Assembly (NCBI RefSeq): GCF_000275845.1
Contig: NW_006766883.1
Span: 842,494-906,493 of the forward strand
Length of the DNA stretch: 64,000 nucleotides
Source of the DNA: Dichomitus squalens LYAD-421 SS1
Taxonomy: Eukaryota; Basidiomycota; Agaricomycetes; Polyporales; Polyporaceae
Direction of reading: 5' to 3'
Shown piece after piece: positions 1 through 11,288 of this stretch; positions within the stretch are counted from its first letter, which is position 1; each line of letters starts with the position of its first letter. The position numbers were made by a program, and so were the translations under genes. The notes beneath the pieces are model-generated. The model made no database searches. It saw only the letters and a list, made by a program, of their open reading frames with translations, and was not told the origin of the DNA.

Positions 1-13
1 CGACTCTTGAGAA

Positions 14-74
14 CATCGAGACCGTTGAGTCCAGCGAGTCTGGCGGACTCCGCCGGACTCCGGGGATCACATGA
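14..74 (+). repeat. Left arm of 61-bp inverted repeat
   Basis: This segment pairs with 2155-2215 on the opposite strand at about 87% identity. Both arms end in the shared string CCGGGGATCACATGA or its close match, read toward the element interior. Confidence 0.7.
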
Positions 75-833
75 TCTGGCCAAGCAAGGCACTGCTGATT
101 GCCACTAGATCCCCTTGGCGCCTATTGCGAATTTCTTGTGCCAGCGCAAAGGTCGGCTTCACGGTGCGTGTACTAGGTCTCGACTGAAGCTATCCTCCGA
201 ATGCAAGTCGAGAGCATAGAACTGAGCGAGAGAAATCTCAATAATATAGGAGAATACACCCCAGAATGCGAAGACGTTGTAATACTTGTATACACAGAAG
301 CTGCACCCCGGCTTTCCAGTACTTATGGTCACGTCATATCGTTTACGGAAAATATAAGACTTGTGCGCTCCTCATGGCATGAACCCTGCTGATAAACTCG
401 GGGCTGTGAAGACAAGGATTAGATCCGACTAGAGTCGAAGCAAGATCTTCAGTCAGTAAGGAAAGACTTAAGAGGGAGGACACAATCTGAAGTCCTTATA
501 TACTACAGAGAAGTGTCCATGACTAATCGAAGAGTGGTTAGTCACATGTACCATAGTGCGATGAATAATACGATGGTGAAAGAATTGCGACGTATCGCAC
601 CATAGGATGAGTAAGAGATGAGTAAGGCATAGACCTGTCTAGACCGTTCTGGAGTAGTACGGATTGTCCTAGACAGTACCAGAAGAGTCCGGAAGCATAG
701 CTATAGTACACGAGCAGAGAGTCCCAAATATGGTAACATACTACATAAGCGACTACAGCTAAGCGCTAGGAGACGCATAGCCTCGTGTAGTCCGGACCGG
801 ATAAGTCCAAGTTCAACACCTGCCACTGGCGGA
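75..833. other. Repeat-like non-coding DNA
   Basis: AT-richer DNA with no gene I can support. It contains short near-repeats (for example ATGAGTAAGAGATGAGTAAG) and, near 373-399, a frame reading HGMNPADKL that resembles the end of a retroelement RNase H but has a stop directly upstream. Confidence 0.4.
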
Positions 834-1746
834 NNNNNNNNNNNNNNNNNNNNNNNNNNNNNNNNNNNNNNNNNNNNNNNNNNNNNNNNNNNNNNNNNNN
901 NNNNNNNNNNNNNNNNNNNNNNNNNNNNNNNNNNNNNNNNNNNNNNNNNNNNNNNNNNNNNNNNNNNNNNNNNNNNNNNNNNNNNNNNNNNNNNNNNNNN
1001 NNNNNNNNNNNNNNNNNNNNNNNNNNNNNNNNNNNNNNNNNNNNNNNNNNNNNNNNNNNNNNNNNNNNNNNNNNNNNNNNNNNNNNNNNNNNNNNNNNNN
1101 NNNNNNNNNNNNNNNNNNNNNNNNNNNNNNNNNNNNNNNNNNNNNNNNNNNNNNNNNNNNNNNNNNNNNNNNNNNNNNNNNNNNNNNNNNNNNNNNNNNN
1201 NNNNNNNNNNNNNNNNNNNNNNNNNNNNNNNNNNNNNNNNNNNNNNNNNNNNNNNNNNNNNNNNNNNNNNNNNNNNNNNNNNNNNNNNNNNNNNNNNNNN
1301 NNNNNNNNNNNNNNNNNNNNNNNNNNNNNNNNNNNNNNNNNNNNNNNNNNNNNNNNNNNNNNNNNNNNNNNNNNNNNNNNNNNNNNNNNNNNNNNNNNNN
1401 NNNNNNNNNNNNNNNNNNNNNNNNNNNNNNNNNNNNNNNNNNNNNNNNNNNNNNNNNNNNNNNNNNNNNNNNNNNNNNNNNNNNNNNNNNNNNNNNNNNN
1501 NNNNNNNNNNNNNNNNNNNNNNNNNNNNNNNNNNNNNNNNNNNNNNNNNNNNNNNNNNNNNNNNNNNNNNNNNNNNNNNNNNNNNNNNNNNNNNNNNNNN
1601 NNNNNNNNNNNNNNNNNNNNNNNNNNNNNNNNNNNNNNNNNNNNNNNNNNNNNNNNNNNNNNNNNNNNNNNNNNNNNNNNNNNNNNNNNNNNNNNNNNNN
1701 NNNNNNNNNNNNNNNNNNNNNNNNNNNNNNNNNNNNNNNNNNNNNN
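834..1746. other. Assembly gap (913 N)
   Basis: A run of 913 undetermined bases. It hides most of the interior of the inverted-repeat element and cuts the ABCF-like segment at its downstream end. Confidence 0.99.
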
Positions 1747-1887
1747 CAGAGCAGAGATCTCAGCAGGGTACTGGTGGAGCTCAATGACATGATGTTGTGT
1801 GAAGTAGCCAATCCTTGCGGCAGGGTGTCGGGTGATCTTCCCTCTGGTGGGTGCTAGCACTAGCTCTCCGAAGAGGGCCTCTACAAA
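1747..1887 (-). pseudogene. ABCF-type (GCN20-like) ATPase fragment
   Basis: The minus strand reads an open segment containing LFGEL, PTRGKITRHP, RIGYFTQHHV and then SAL. That order matches the region just after the Walker A motif of ABCF proteins (GCN20/ABCF2/3), where a GEL-PxxGxIxRHP-RIGYFxQHHV string is typical. The Walker A motif itself is not visible upstream, where the reading degenerates, although TTGTAG just before the GCC CTC codons could be an intron acceptor. The downstream side runs into the gap. It is therefore either a captured gene fragment inside the repeat element or one exon of a gene broken by the assembly. No other ABCF exon is seen nearby. Confidence 0.45.
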
Positions 1888-2154
1888 AATTGCCTTCCGA
1901 CTATAATCCGTCCCCATGCAAGGTGGTGTCAATGAATAAACAGCGTCGAAAACCTCAATACCCCAGACTTGCGGGAGCGACCTCCAGGTAACCATGCATG
2001 TAGATCGAAGATATCATAAGAATCGACTTCTACGCTATGCAATATGATATAATACGTATGGGCAGGCAATAGGCGGGGGCGAGTCGATGAGGTAGTCATA
2101 GATTACCGAGATGAGGTCTAGGTGTCTGGGCGCCAAGGGTGCTTCCCGAGAACG

Positions 2155-2215
2155 TCATGTGATCCCCGGAGTCCGCCAGACTCCGGCAGACTCGCCGGAC
2201 TCAACAGTCTCGATA
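2155..2215 (-). repeat. Right arm of 61-bp inverted repeat
   Basis: Reverse complement of 14-74 with about eight mismatches. It lies 160 bases beyond the end of the ABCF-like open segment. Confidence 0.7.
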
Positions 2216-3004
2216 TTTTGCGACTCTTGGGGAACGATCACGTGCCCGTGTCCGCCAGAACCTTCCTCCGCGGTCCAGCATCAAAAATGTGCCTATCCCC
2301 TGAACCATTCATGATTTCAGACACATATCTCATCCCGAAGTATCTGCACAACATACATACACGCATACGGGACGGCGTGTACTCGTGCACCATCGACGGC
2401 ATGGACGGCAAGGCGTCCTATGCCACCCTTGCTCCTGCTTTCTTCACAATAGCTGGAATCATCGTCGAATCCGACCATTGCACATGCATTCCGATTCAAA
2501 CGCAGGAGCAATGCGCTGAGATACCTCCAACCATGGATGTCGACGATCATCAGTGAACTTACTTCTTGGCCTGGCGGGAGCTCAAAGCAAGCACCGGCAA
2601 CCTACCGGCCCTCGTGAAGCGTGTCGTGATGTTATAAATGCTTGTAGAAGCACCTTCACATCGTTCCACACTCAGGCTCTCGTTGCACAGGTCACCATGG
2701 AACATTCGGCGCAAAGTCTTCTGGACCGGACCCACAACGAATACTGAGCCAGCAACACCAGCGTCGGCAGCTGTGCACAACTTCCGGGTGAACGTTGACA
2801 ATAAGTGTCCATCTTGTTGGATAACGTCTACACTGCATTTCCGCTGAACACTGACAGTCGTCTTCGCTACGCAGGTAGTCGTAGTCTTTGTACTTACGTA
2901 AATCAACCTCATCGTCCACGTAAATAGTATCCGAGATAATCCAGCCAGACCAAAACCGTAGGAGTGAAATCCGCTCAACAGCGCGTATACACGAGCGCCC
3001 AAAT
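2216..3004. other. Intergenic, nothing recognised
   Basis: This stretch separates the repeat element from SEC9. Several short open frames exist on both strands, but none resembles a known protein and none shows a convincing intron pattern. It should hold the SEC9 3' end and terminator. Confidence 0.5.
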
Positions 3005-4248
3005 CTACTTGATCCTGTTGAGCTGTTGGGAAAATAGGATCAGCACAGGGCGCATCAGAGATGAAAGAGCCTGCTCACCCTCTGGGTGTTCGTGAACAGA
3101 TGCTGGTCGAGACCATCCGTCTTCTGGGTGATACGAGTGATGCGATCGTTCTGCGTATCCAGTTCGGATCCCATCGCAGTGCCCAACGCCTTGAGCCTCT
3201 TGGTCACGTCCATGATTTCATCCAAATTATCGTCGAGCTCGTCCTCCAGCGCATCATCGTCCTCATCCGCCTCGAACTGGTACCTCTTGCGCTGCTCCTT
3301 GCGCTGCTGGAGCTGTGTTGCGGTGCGGAAGCGGCCGCTGCCGCCAGCGATGCCCTCGTCATCGCCGCGCACGCCGTAGGTGGCCGCGCGGCCGAGGCGG
3401 TCCTGGGTGTCGCGGATGTCGCGCATCGCCTCCTCGCGGTTCGCACGCTCCTCGTCGTACCGCGCCTGGATCTTCGCCTCCTGCGCCGCGCGCTTCGCGT
3501 CCTTGTTGAACGTGATGACCGGGCGGAAGATCGACCGGTTGAGCTGCTTCAGCTCGTCGGTCTTGTCCGCCGCGCGCAGCGAGTAGCCCTTCGAGACGTC
3601 CAGGTGCCGCTCGGTGTCAGCGAGTTTCTCTACCCGCGGTGGTCAGCATCGCCTACGCCCTTGATCGTGATCAGCACGAGCGGGATAAGACGACGTACCG
3701 GACTGAGACCCGAGCTTGGAGACCGTGTTGCGGGCGGTCTCCTCAGCCTCGCGCGCAAGGCGCAGAGCATTACGTGTCGAGTTGACACTGTCCTGCTTGA
3801 GGAAGCGCATGTCCTGCTTGATCCCCTCCACATCCTCCTCGTTCTCCTCGCCGGGAGGCGGCGTCCCGCGCCGTGGCGCACCCCCGGTGGGGCCGTCATT
3901 GAAGAAGCGTCCAGAGCCCTGCTGTGGAGGTTTGTAGCCTGAGAAGAGCTCGTTCCGATCCTGGTTGATGTCGCCCCGACCGCGTGAGTAGGGATCGCCT
4001 ACGGCGTTCTGGCGCACGTAGCGGTCACCACCGTAGTTGTTCTGGGGAGGAGGGGTACCAGACGGAGTGGAGTTGTAAGGATCGCCATCGCGACTAGCAA
4101 CGTAAGTGGAGGAGGTCGAGCGAGAGAAGTTGCTGGGCGGGCGGGAAGATGTGCTGTTGCCGCGCGAGCCGAGGAGCTCGTTGCGCTTGGACTCCTCCGA
4201 CTGGACGGGTGGAATCAAAGTCTTCTCTGATTTACGCCAAAATGCCAT
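3005..4248 (-). CDS. SEC9: SNAP-25-type t-SNARE Sec9
   Basis: Encodes a plasma-membrane Qb/Qc SNARE that pairs with syntaxin (Sso-type) and synaptobrevin in exocytosis. Exons 4248-3699, 3629-3079 and 3022-3005 give 372 residues. Residues about 1-135 are a polar Ser/Pro/Gly-rich N-terminal region. A first SNARE helix lies around 135-200 (EGIKQDMRFLKQDS, EETARN) and a second at the C-terminus (DEIMDVTKRLKALGTAMGSE, LDQHLFTNTQR). The last five residues, LNRIK, sit on an 18-base final exon; reading through the 56-nt intron would give a wrong end. There is no membrane span, as expected for the family. The start is the first Met of the long frame, followed by AFWRKSE. The gene is downstream of MPP10 on the same strand, 312 bases away, and that gap must carry its promoter. 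Confidence 0.93.
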
Positions 4249-4560
4249 TGTAAATGTTCAGGAGGACGAGAGAGAAGGAAAGAAGATATAATGAGAGCTC
4301 TAGAGATGAGGGAGACGATGGGCGGTGGTAAGGAGAGGTTGCTGTGCGCGACTACCACAGCTTCACTTTTGTAGCAGACACCCGTCACGTGTACTCGCGT
4401 CTCAACCTGACAAGATTCCGCCGAAACCACGATCAGAGCCTTCTGGAGCGTAACAGGCATCGCAAACTTTGCACGAGGCGCAGTAGAACAGAAGAAGACC
4501 GCAGTTGCAGGCAAGGATGAGGTAAAATGAATGATAGGGATACAACACATGCACAGGAGA
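4249..4560. other. MPP10-SEC9 intergenic spacer
   Basis: 312 bases between two minus-strand genes. It should hold the MPP10 terminator and the SEC9 promoter. I see no further gene. Confidence 0.6.
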
Positions 4561-7097
4561 TCACGTCTTGCCTCGTCCCCGCTTGCCCTCCGCTAGCTCC
4601 TTGCTCTTCTTCCCTACGACCGTGACGCCCTTCCCACTCTTGACTAGTGTCTTGAGCGCTGCCTCCTTCTGACGCTTTACGTCCCCGACTCCTCTCGGCC
4701 GTCCGAAGTTCTGCACACTCTTCTCGATAGCGTCGCGCGCCTTCTTATTTGCCTTTTTCTGCTTATTCCGCAGGGCCCTCTTCTCCGTCGGCGTCAGCTC
4801 ACTGCGTGCACGCAGATCAGTTGAAGCGGGGGCGTAGACCTCTTCGGGGGCAAGCATTGTAGATGTCGCCTTAGTGGTCGGAAGTGCGGACTCCAAGGTG
4901 GCAGCGGCGACGTTCGAAACACTCGTGATAGTTGCCTTGGGCTACGAGTAGTGTCAGTCATCACGACCTAGCACGTCAGGAAGAAACAACTTACAGCCTT
5001 GGGAGTGAAGTGTGCGTTGCAGAGAGCGTCGAGCTTGCCACATATGTTCTCCCACAACTTCTCAATCTCCTGATGCTCCTTCTTCAACTTTCCATCGCGA
5101 TCTTCACCGGCGACGCCGCCAGATTGAGCTGCGGCGTACTCGTCCTCGTAGATCTCGGCTAGGGATTGCTTGGACTTGCTATCCTGCAGCTCGAAGAAGC
5201 GTGAAGGGAGGAAAGGTTTGTCGTCCACAGGCCGTTTCCGCACAACATCGTCGAATTGGGTTTCGAGGATGCGCGCCTTGATGCGCTCCTCGAGGCTGTG
5301 GACGACCTCCTCTGTGATGACTGGGACGGACTTCATGATGCGCTCAAATTCCAAGTCCTCCTCGAGTAACGAGTTCTGAGGTCGCGATCGGGAGGTCGCC
5401 TCACCCATGAGTGTCCAGTCCTTCTTGCCGACGTTCTCTGCCTCCAAAGCTGCAATTTCTTCTCGTAGAGCAGCCATGCGCTTTTCATATGTGGAGAGAC
5501 CTGACCGCGTACAGAATATAAGCACATTCATTGACCTCGCATAGACAAGCTGGACGCACCTTCTTGAGAATGTTCCTCCTCATCGGCGAAGAGGTCGTCT
5601 TTCAGTCGTTCCATGGTCGCAAAACCTTGCTCGCCCTCATCTTCCATCGAGGCATCCTCTGCAGTGTCCTCTTCATCATACTCGTCCTCACCAATGCCTG
5701 CCATCGCCTCGTCCTCGTCAAGCTCGACTCCCTCCTCATCTTCATAGTCTCCATCTTCATCCTCATCCTCTTCTTCCTCGTAGTACATCGTGTTGACGGG
5801 AAGGTTCTTCCCCTTTGCCTTGATCTTCTTCACCCTCACCTCCTCGTGGAAGCGCACCTTACTGGTGGACGGGAGGTCAACAGCTGGCTTTGCCTCCCTC
5901 TTCGCTTTCGGTGCCCTAGTACGGGCTGGGGGTTCGAAGAAGTCCTTGTAGAACAGTTCTGCAGCAACGCGTGCTTGGTTAAGTGCCGTAGCAGTGACAA
6001 GCGTTTTCCAGAAGACATACCGCCCCCACCCTCCAGATCCTCCTCGTCGAACGCCTCGGGGTCGTCCACGGAGGCGAAGTAATCGACCTCTTCGTCGGCG
6101 TCCTCCTCGTCCTCTTCATCGTCTTTACTGAGTCGGCCTCTGGAAGAACTCTTGGACTCCGCTGCCTCGATCTCCGCATTGAACGCAGCGAGATCGAAGA
6201 ACCCGTCGTCGAGTGTAGGATGTCCTCCACCTTTGGACTTGAACTTGATTGTCCGCTTCTCGCCGTTGAGGAACGAGGGCTCGTCAACCTCCAGCTCGTC
6301 CTCTTCGTCCTCATCCGACGCGTCATGCAGCTCCTCCACGTCCTCGCCGAGTTCCGCCTCCTCGCCATCCTCCTCTTCATCTTCGCTCTCCTCTTCCTCC
6401 TCTTCTGACTCGTCCTCATTGGAATCATCTTCGTCATCTTCATCCAGCTCCATGCCCTCCAAGTCCGCCGGGTCGAAGCCTCCGTCGAGGAGGGCTTGCC
6501 GCATCTCCTTTAGCCGCAGCTCCTTGTCGTCCATACCGTTCTCACTCCCTTCCTCCCCGTCCTCTCCTTCTTGTGCAGGTCCATCAAGGGCGTAGTTCAA
6601 AACGTCGCAGACGGTCTGCGTGCGAAGCTCGAGCTCAGCCCATATCTGCTCGTCGCTCATGCCTTCTACGAGGAGTTCAGCGAGCGGGGTATCCTTCAGG
6701 AGGGGGATGTTGGATTCGGGAGCAGGAGATGGACTGGGCCCACGTTTCCGCTTTCGACTGCCGTTGGCATTGGCGGTCTGCGAACGTGTTTGGGGTGCAT
6801 GACTCGGGGAGATGGAGGTAAGGAGATCGTTCACTTTGCTGCTCGCTTCCTTTTCAGTAGCGAGAGCTATATGGGATCCCTTATAAATGAAATATTGAAA
6901 GTTAACAGACGGCAAAACATACCGAGGTCATAGATGAATTTTGTTGCTGCGAGAGCAGCCTTCCGGAGGTCCTCACTGCCGGTGGCTAGTGCTTCAGGTC
7001 TCTCGCCGATGAGTTTGGACAAGTTCTCGAGCTCAGAAGGGAGGGAAAGATCCTCAGAAGCTATAGCAGTGCTATTCATCTCCTTCTCCACAGTCAT
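4561..7097 (-). CDS. MPP10: U3 snoRNP protein Mpp10
   Basis: Component of the SSU processome, binding U3 snoRNA with Imp3 and Imp4 in the nucleolus for early 18S pre-rRNA cleavage. Exons 7097-6923, 6866-6021, 5958-5560, 5500-4995 and 4941-4561 join in frame to 768 residues; all four introns are 53-62 nt. Recognisable parts are a long Asp/Glu-rich acidic middle (about residues 150-320 and again about 400-450), the segment ELFYKDFFEPP at the third exon start, RMKS-type coiled region EEDLEFERIMKSVPVITEEV, SRFFELQDSKSKQSLAEIYE, and a Lys/Arg-rich C-terminus ending in GKRGRGKT. This order and length are typical of the family. The acidic tracts create long Ser-rich antisense frames that are not genes. 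Start chosen at the first Met, MTVEKEMNS. Confidence 0.95.
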
Positions 7098-7374
7098 AGC
7101 GTTTCACTGAGAGAGAAGGGGGGCCAGAAGGTATGTCCAAGACCATCAAAGGTTTGGCACAAGAGCGTTAACTCAGTCAAGCGCTCAATAATTTTGGGCC
7201 CGCAATTGAGCGCGCTGTTTGGCTTTGTTGATCGACGGCCCCATCCTACTAAGACGCTCCTGGTTAAGAGTCAATGCAGCAACACTATTTCTCAATTCAA
7301 TTCCCGGTAGTCAATATACTCCTTTACATGCCAATCTATTCAGAAAACGGCATAGTCCTGGACGTCCTCGGACC
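7098..7374. other. MPP10 promoter side and amidase 3' region
   Basis: Two minus-strand genes leave 277 bases here. The MPP10 promoter and the end of the amidase transcript must share it. No gene is seen. Confidence 0.5.
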
Positions 7375-9538
7375 TCAGGCCTTCTGAGCTGCCTTAAGCG
7401 CCGCGTCTATCACCTCTCCGACGCCCAACACAACCTCTTCCTGGAGAGTTGGTCCGACAAGCTGGATTCCCACGGGGAGGCCCTTGTATGCCTCCGGATC
7501 ATCTGTAAGACGTTCAACGCTGTGCTTGTCGTACGCTGGTTGTCACCCTGGGTACTCACACATATTATAGACCACTTCGTCTTCTTCGCTCCAGAACGAC
7601 TCCCGAGTGGGTTTGGTGTCCATAGCCGGATCCACCTTGGTCACCGGGATGATCAAACTGGGATAGTCCGCTGTGTTCCAGATGATCGTATATATGGACG
7701 ACCTAGTAATTCTTATGAGCACCACGCATCATGCTCAACCCAGCTTGTGTACACACCTCGTCTGTCCATGAGGAACAGCCGCATACGGAGCGACGGGGCA
7801 AATCAGTGCATCGATGGGGCGTCCGGTGCCGGTCTGGGACACAGTCGCTTGCCATCGGTCAAGGAGTGCCTTCCGTAGTTCCTTCCTCTCCTTGTTCAGC
7901 TGCCATACCTTGTATGCGCTTAGCGGCGAGCGAGGAATGCGGAATGCAGGAACATCACTAGGGTCGGCGCTCGGGTCCATCGAGTTGATGATTGGCTCTC
8001 CAGTGGTCAGACATGAGTTGTAATCTTCGCTGCCGTCGGCGAGGAAGGAAGAGCGCTGATAAAGAAGTCAGGTCTACAAGGCACCATCTCCAAGTAATTG
8101 ACGAGTTCGCGTACCGCGACGGCAACGTACTCAGCGTGTCTCAAAGACTGCCATTCTATGACTGGAAGGAACACTCAGGATGATGAAGGGTTTATAGCGG
8201 CTTGTGCAATACCCACAGCTGTGTCCGGCAGCCTCAAGTGCTCTCTTAGTCATCTCTAGGGCTCGCTGAATAGGGGGATGAGGCTTGACCGAGCCTTCAT
8301 CCCACATAATGCCGAAGCACAACTTCTTTCCTTCACCGCGTGCCTTGAGAGAATAGTCGTCTTGTTGCCAAGGCTTAGGTACCGTATTGGGACAGTAACT
8401 CCATGGCTCTTGTTCTATGATGCTGCGAACGAGGGTCGTGATGCCGGAGAGAGACGTGCTCAAAGGTCCGAAGGCGGTAGGAACGGATTCTTGCCCGTCC
8501 AGGGAGTTGACGACGCCATATGTTGGAAGACGGTGGCTCGAAGGCTTGAACCCGTACAGCCCACAAAAGTGGGCAGGGACTCGTATGGAGCTATGCGGAG
8601 GAAGTGAACGATGAGCGACATCAGTATAACAGCATGTCCTGCACGGTGACTCACCCCCCGATGTCGGAACCTATGCCGAGAATGCTTCCGTGCATAGCGA
8701 TCAACGCACTCTCACCACCCGAGGAGCCTCCAGGGGTAAAACGACGGTTGTACGGATTGAGCGTACGTCCGAAGACGTTGTTGTAGGTTTCACCCCACTA
8801 AGATGGATATCAGGACACTTATCAGCGGTTATGCCACATGCTTTAGGTCCATACCATGATCGTCTGCGGCAAATTCGTTCTCACGTATGGGATGGCGCCA
8901 GCTTTGAGGAGGAGTTTGACCAGAACGGCGTCGTCTTCGGCATACTTTCCAACCCAGGCCGCATATCCTGTGCATGAACAGGTTGAGCATATCCTATAAG
9001 ACAAGGCATCTGCGATGCAAGAGCATACCCATGGTAGTCTCGAGCCCCTTTATTGGAATTTGGTCTTTCAGAGAAACGGGCAAGCCATGTAGAGGGCCCT
9101 TCACTTTCCCGTGCTCCTTCAGATAAGCGTCGAGTTCTGCGGCCCATTGCAAAGCCTTTTCAACATAAATCTCTGTAAGACAATTTACCTGCATGAATGC
9201 GTATCCGTGAGCTCGACGTACATCCTATTGTGAATGTCAGATCTACCGACCACTTGATGGGCGATAATGGCTCGCTTATAGAACGCTGTGGTGACCTCGA
9301 CAGCGGAATACTCCGCACTGGCCAACCGGCCGAGGAGCTCTGTGACCTCAGATGCGCCAGTAATTTCCAGTTCCCGTTGCGTGAGCAGCCCGCATGTCTG
9401 GGGAATGTCGATAACGTTTGTAGTGTCCTCCGGGACGGAAGGTATCAACCATTCCTTCGGGATGGACGCCTTCTGCCGCGCCCGCTTGTCTGCGACTTGG
9501 TCCTGCCAATGAGTGAGCCTTACTGCTTCTGTAGTCAT
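7375..9538 (-). CDS. Amidase signature enzyme (acetamidase-like), copy 1
   Basis: A member of the amidase signature family, which hydrolyses carboxylic amides to acid and ammonia, as in fungal acetamidases. Multiple 50-60 nt introns. The catalytic core is present: Lys in LPVSLKDQ, the cis-Ser/Ser pair in TPGGSSGGESALIAMHGS, followed by LGIGSDIGGSIRVPAHFCGL and YGFKPSS. The N-terminus begins MTTEAVRLTHWQDQVADKRA; the C-terminal part reads GLPVGIQLVGPTLQEEVVLG and ends KAAQKA. No signal peptide is evident, so a cytosolic enzyme is likely. It is paralogous to the amidase at 21492-23683, sharing FYKRAIIAHQ and VNCLTEI across the same intron. I joined all exons in frame and see no break. The exact substrate cannot be deduced. 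Confidence 0.9.
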
Positions 9539-10353
9539 GGCCGCTCCGACTGTTGGTGAGGTTATACGTATACGTCCCAGGAATGAGGTGTAAGGGATGT
9601 GCAATAGAGAATACACAAGCAGGTACCAAGGTTCCCCGAGCAGGAGCTACATAGCTTAGTCACAGTGCAGCGTTGACTCGTTGCGAACCAATCCCGTGGT
9701 CTCACGTTCGGAATATAATCGATCATGAGTACGTCTAGCGAAAATGTAGAACGTGTCCGAGTTGCCGGCGGAGTGCCGTTGACCGGTTGAGCTAGTTGCA
9801 GTGACCGGCGGTCGGCACCATTCCGGAGGGCAGTTTATGTCCGGTGAACTATGTTCACGCTCGTAGGATTGTTGACAGCGAAGGCCGAATGTCCTGTGAA
9901 CGTAAGTCCTTATAGTAGCAGCGAGTGCGAACAAGAAAAGACAAGGCTAGAGCCCGACGGCCCGCCCGTTCAGCGCAATAAGCGCCCGCACCGGCCCGTT
10001 TTGGGAACAATGGGAGCGCGAGCACCCTCGTTACTCGACTGGCAGTTGTTCTTTGTCGACGTGCGCTCCATTTCTCCCCGTCCTTGTCCTGTTATTGTTC
10101 TCTGTAATTCATGTAGACTGCTTCTTAGCATGGCTCCAGCATCGCCCTGTGCAGACTCACAAGCGAACCGATACTTAAGACCTCGAGAGCTGTCAAGCTT
10201 TCTGCATTGCTCCTCAGTCAACGACTCCGGACGCCTACTACTCAACCTTCTCTGCCGGCAGGGTTTACGCTCTTTACTACAGACGGTTCTACCTCCTTTG
10301 AAGACTTTCGAACGACATCATAACGCGCAAGCTCCCTCATAGACTCATTCACC
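9539..10353. other. Divergent intergenic region
   Basis: 815 bases between the divergently transcribed amidase 1 and the SUR7/PalI-type gene, so both promoters lie here. Open frames in it are short and unrecognised. Confidence 0.6.
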
Positions 10354-11288
10354 ATGATCGCTGGACTGTCTAAAGCCTTCCACCTCTACCTCGCGCCTCT
10401 GCTTTCTCTGACGGCATTCATCCTGATCTTGTTCTCGTACTTGGCGCCAGTCCTCCTCTTCCCGTCCCAGGTCTCACTGTTGACCGTATCTCCGTCCACG
10501 GCCTTGACACAGTCGAAGTCGAGCGATGGAGTCGATGGGCCGTCGATCTTTCTCGGTGCTCTAGGTATGTAGCAGTAATGCTCTCCCTACAACCCCTCTG
10601 GCCAATTCGATGACAAATTCTATAGGGTCATGTTCCCGTGCTAAGAACGATGCACCTGTGACCTGCACCACTCCCACTGTCTCGCCAACCTATGGTGCGT
10701 CTCTGGAGCATGGTAAACCAAGCGAACGGTCACTGACATAGACTCAGATCTTTCGGTATTGCCCAGCGCTGCCCCCGACTTGCTGACCGCACCAACGGCG
10801 ACGACGCCCGCATTCATCGCCGTCTCGCTTGCGTTCACCGTCATCTTCTTCATCCTCTTCACCATGACTTCTTTCCGCGGCAAGATGGGCAAGTTCGGTA
10901 ACGCCCTTGACAAGCCCGGGGTCCAGCGTGCGACCGCTTGGATCGGGCTCCTCGGTTTTCTCATTGGTGAGTACTGTGCGGTCGCGAAATGACTCGTCGT
11001 GTCCTAACACGAGCGTAGGCATTACTTCGTTCCTGGTCATCCGGATGTGGTTCGGAAAGGCGGTTGAGGATTTCAACCGCGGAATTGCTGAGGCCGGTTC
11101 AAGCGGCCCTCAACTGATCGCATCGACGACCAACGGTTTCGTCAGTGAGTCAACGTCATTTCCAATGTCTCACCAAAGTCTTGATTGTTGACGATGACAT
11201 GCCAGTGGTCTGGGTAGGATTTGCCTTCTACGCTGTCCCTGTGGTGTGCTCCCTTGCCAAGCTCCATGTTGCGGCGGGCAAGGCATGA
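10354..11288 (+). CDS. SUR7/PalI-family four-span membrane protein
   Basis: Exons 10354-10564, 10626-10694, 10748-10966, 11019-11144 and 11206-11288 join in frame to 235 residues. The layout is one membrane span near residues 9-35, an extracellular loop with two cysteines (GSCSRAKNDAPVTCTT), and three further spans (FIAVSLAFTVIFFILF; ATAWIGLLGFLIGITSFLVI; VWVGFAFYAVPVVCSLAKL). This is the plan of the fungal SUR7/PalI (RIM9) family, involved in eisosome/cortex organisation or ambient pH sensing. Which of the two roles applies cannot be told from sequence. The second intron acceptor could be one of two nearby AGs. It is divergent from amidase 1. Confidence 0.75.

Larger units (their letters stand above)
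14..2215. mobile_element. Putative inverted-repeat-bounded element with internal gap
   Basis: Positions 14-74 and 2155-2215 are reverse complements over 61 bases with about eight mismatches, so they look like terminal inverted repeats of a roughly 2.2 kb unit. The interior holds an assembly gap, no intact transposase and, at the right end, a short stretch resembling an ABCF ATPase on the minus strand. The repeats are themselves built from short GAGTC/GACTC-type units. I infer a non-autonomous DNA transposon or gene-fragment-carrying element. A flanking target-site duplication cannot be checked on the left because the window begins there. A palindromic dispersed repeat is the alternative. Confidence 0.4.

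Noticed and set aside
373..399. Frame reading HGMNPADKL, like the end of a retroelement RNase H, followed by a purine-rich tract near 470
   Set aside because: A stop lies a few codons upstream and no reverse transcriptase or LTR pair is visible; too short to call a retroelement.
2559..3002. 147-residue minus-strand open frame near SEC9
   Set aside because: It shows no known motif and its start abuts the SEC9 stop region; not supportable as a gene.
6152..6595. 147-residue Ser-rich open frame on the plus strand
   Set aside because: It is the antisense shadow of the Asp/Glu-rich tract of MPP10.
7375..9538. Suspected frameshifts in amidase copy 1
   Set aside because: All breaks resolve as short GT-AG introns that restore conserved motifs, so the gene looks intact.
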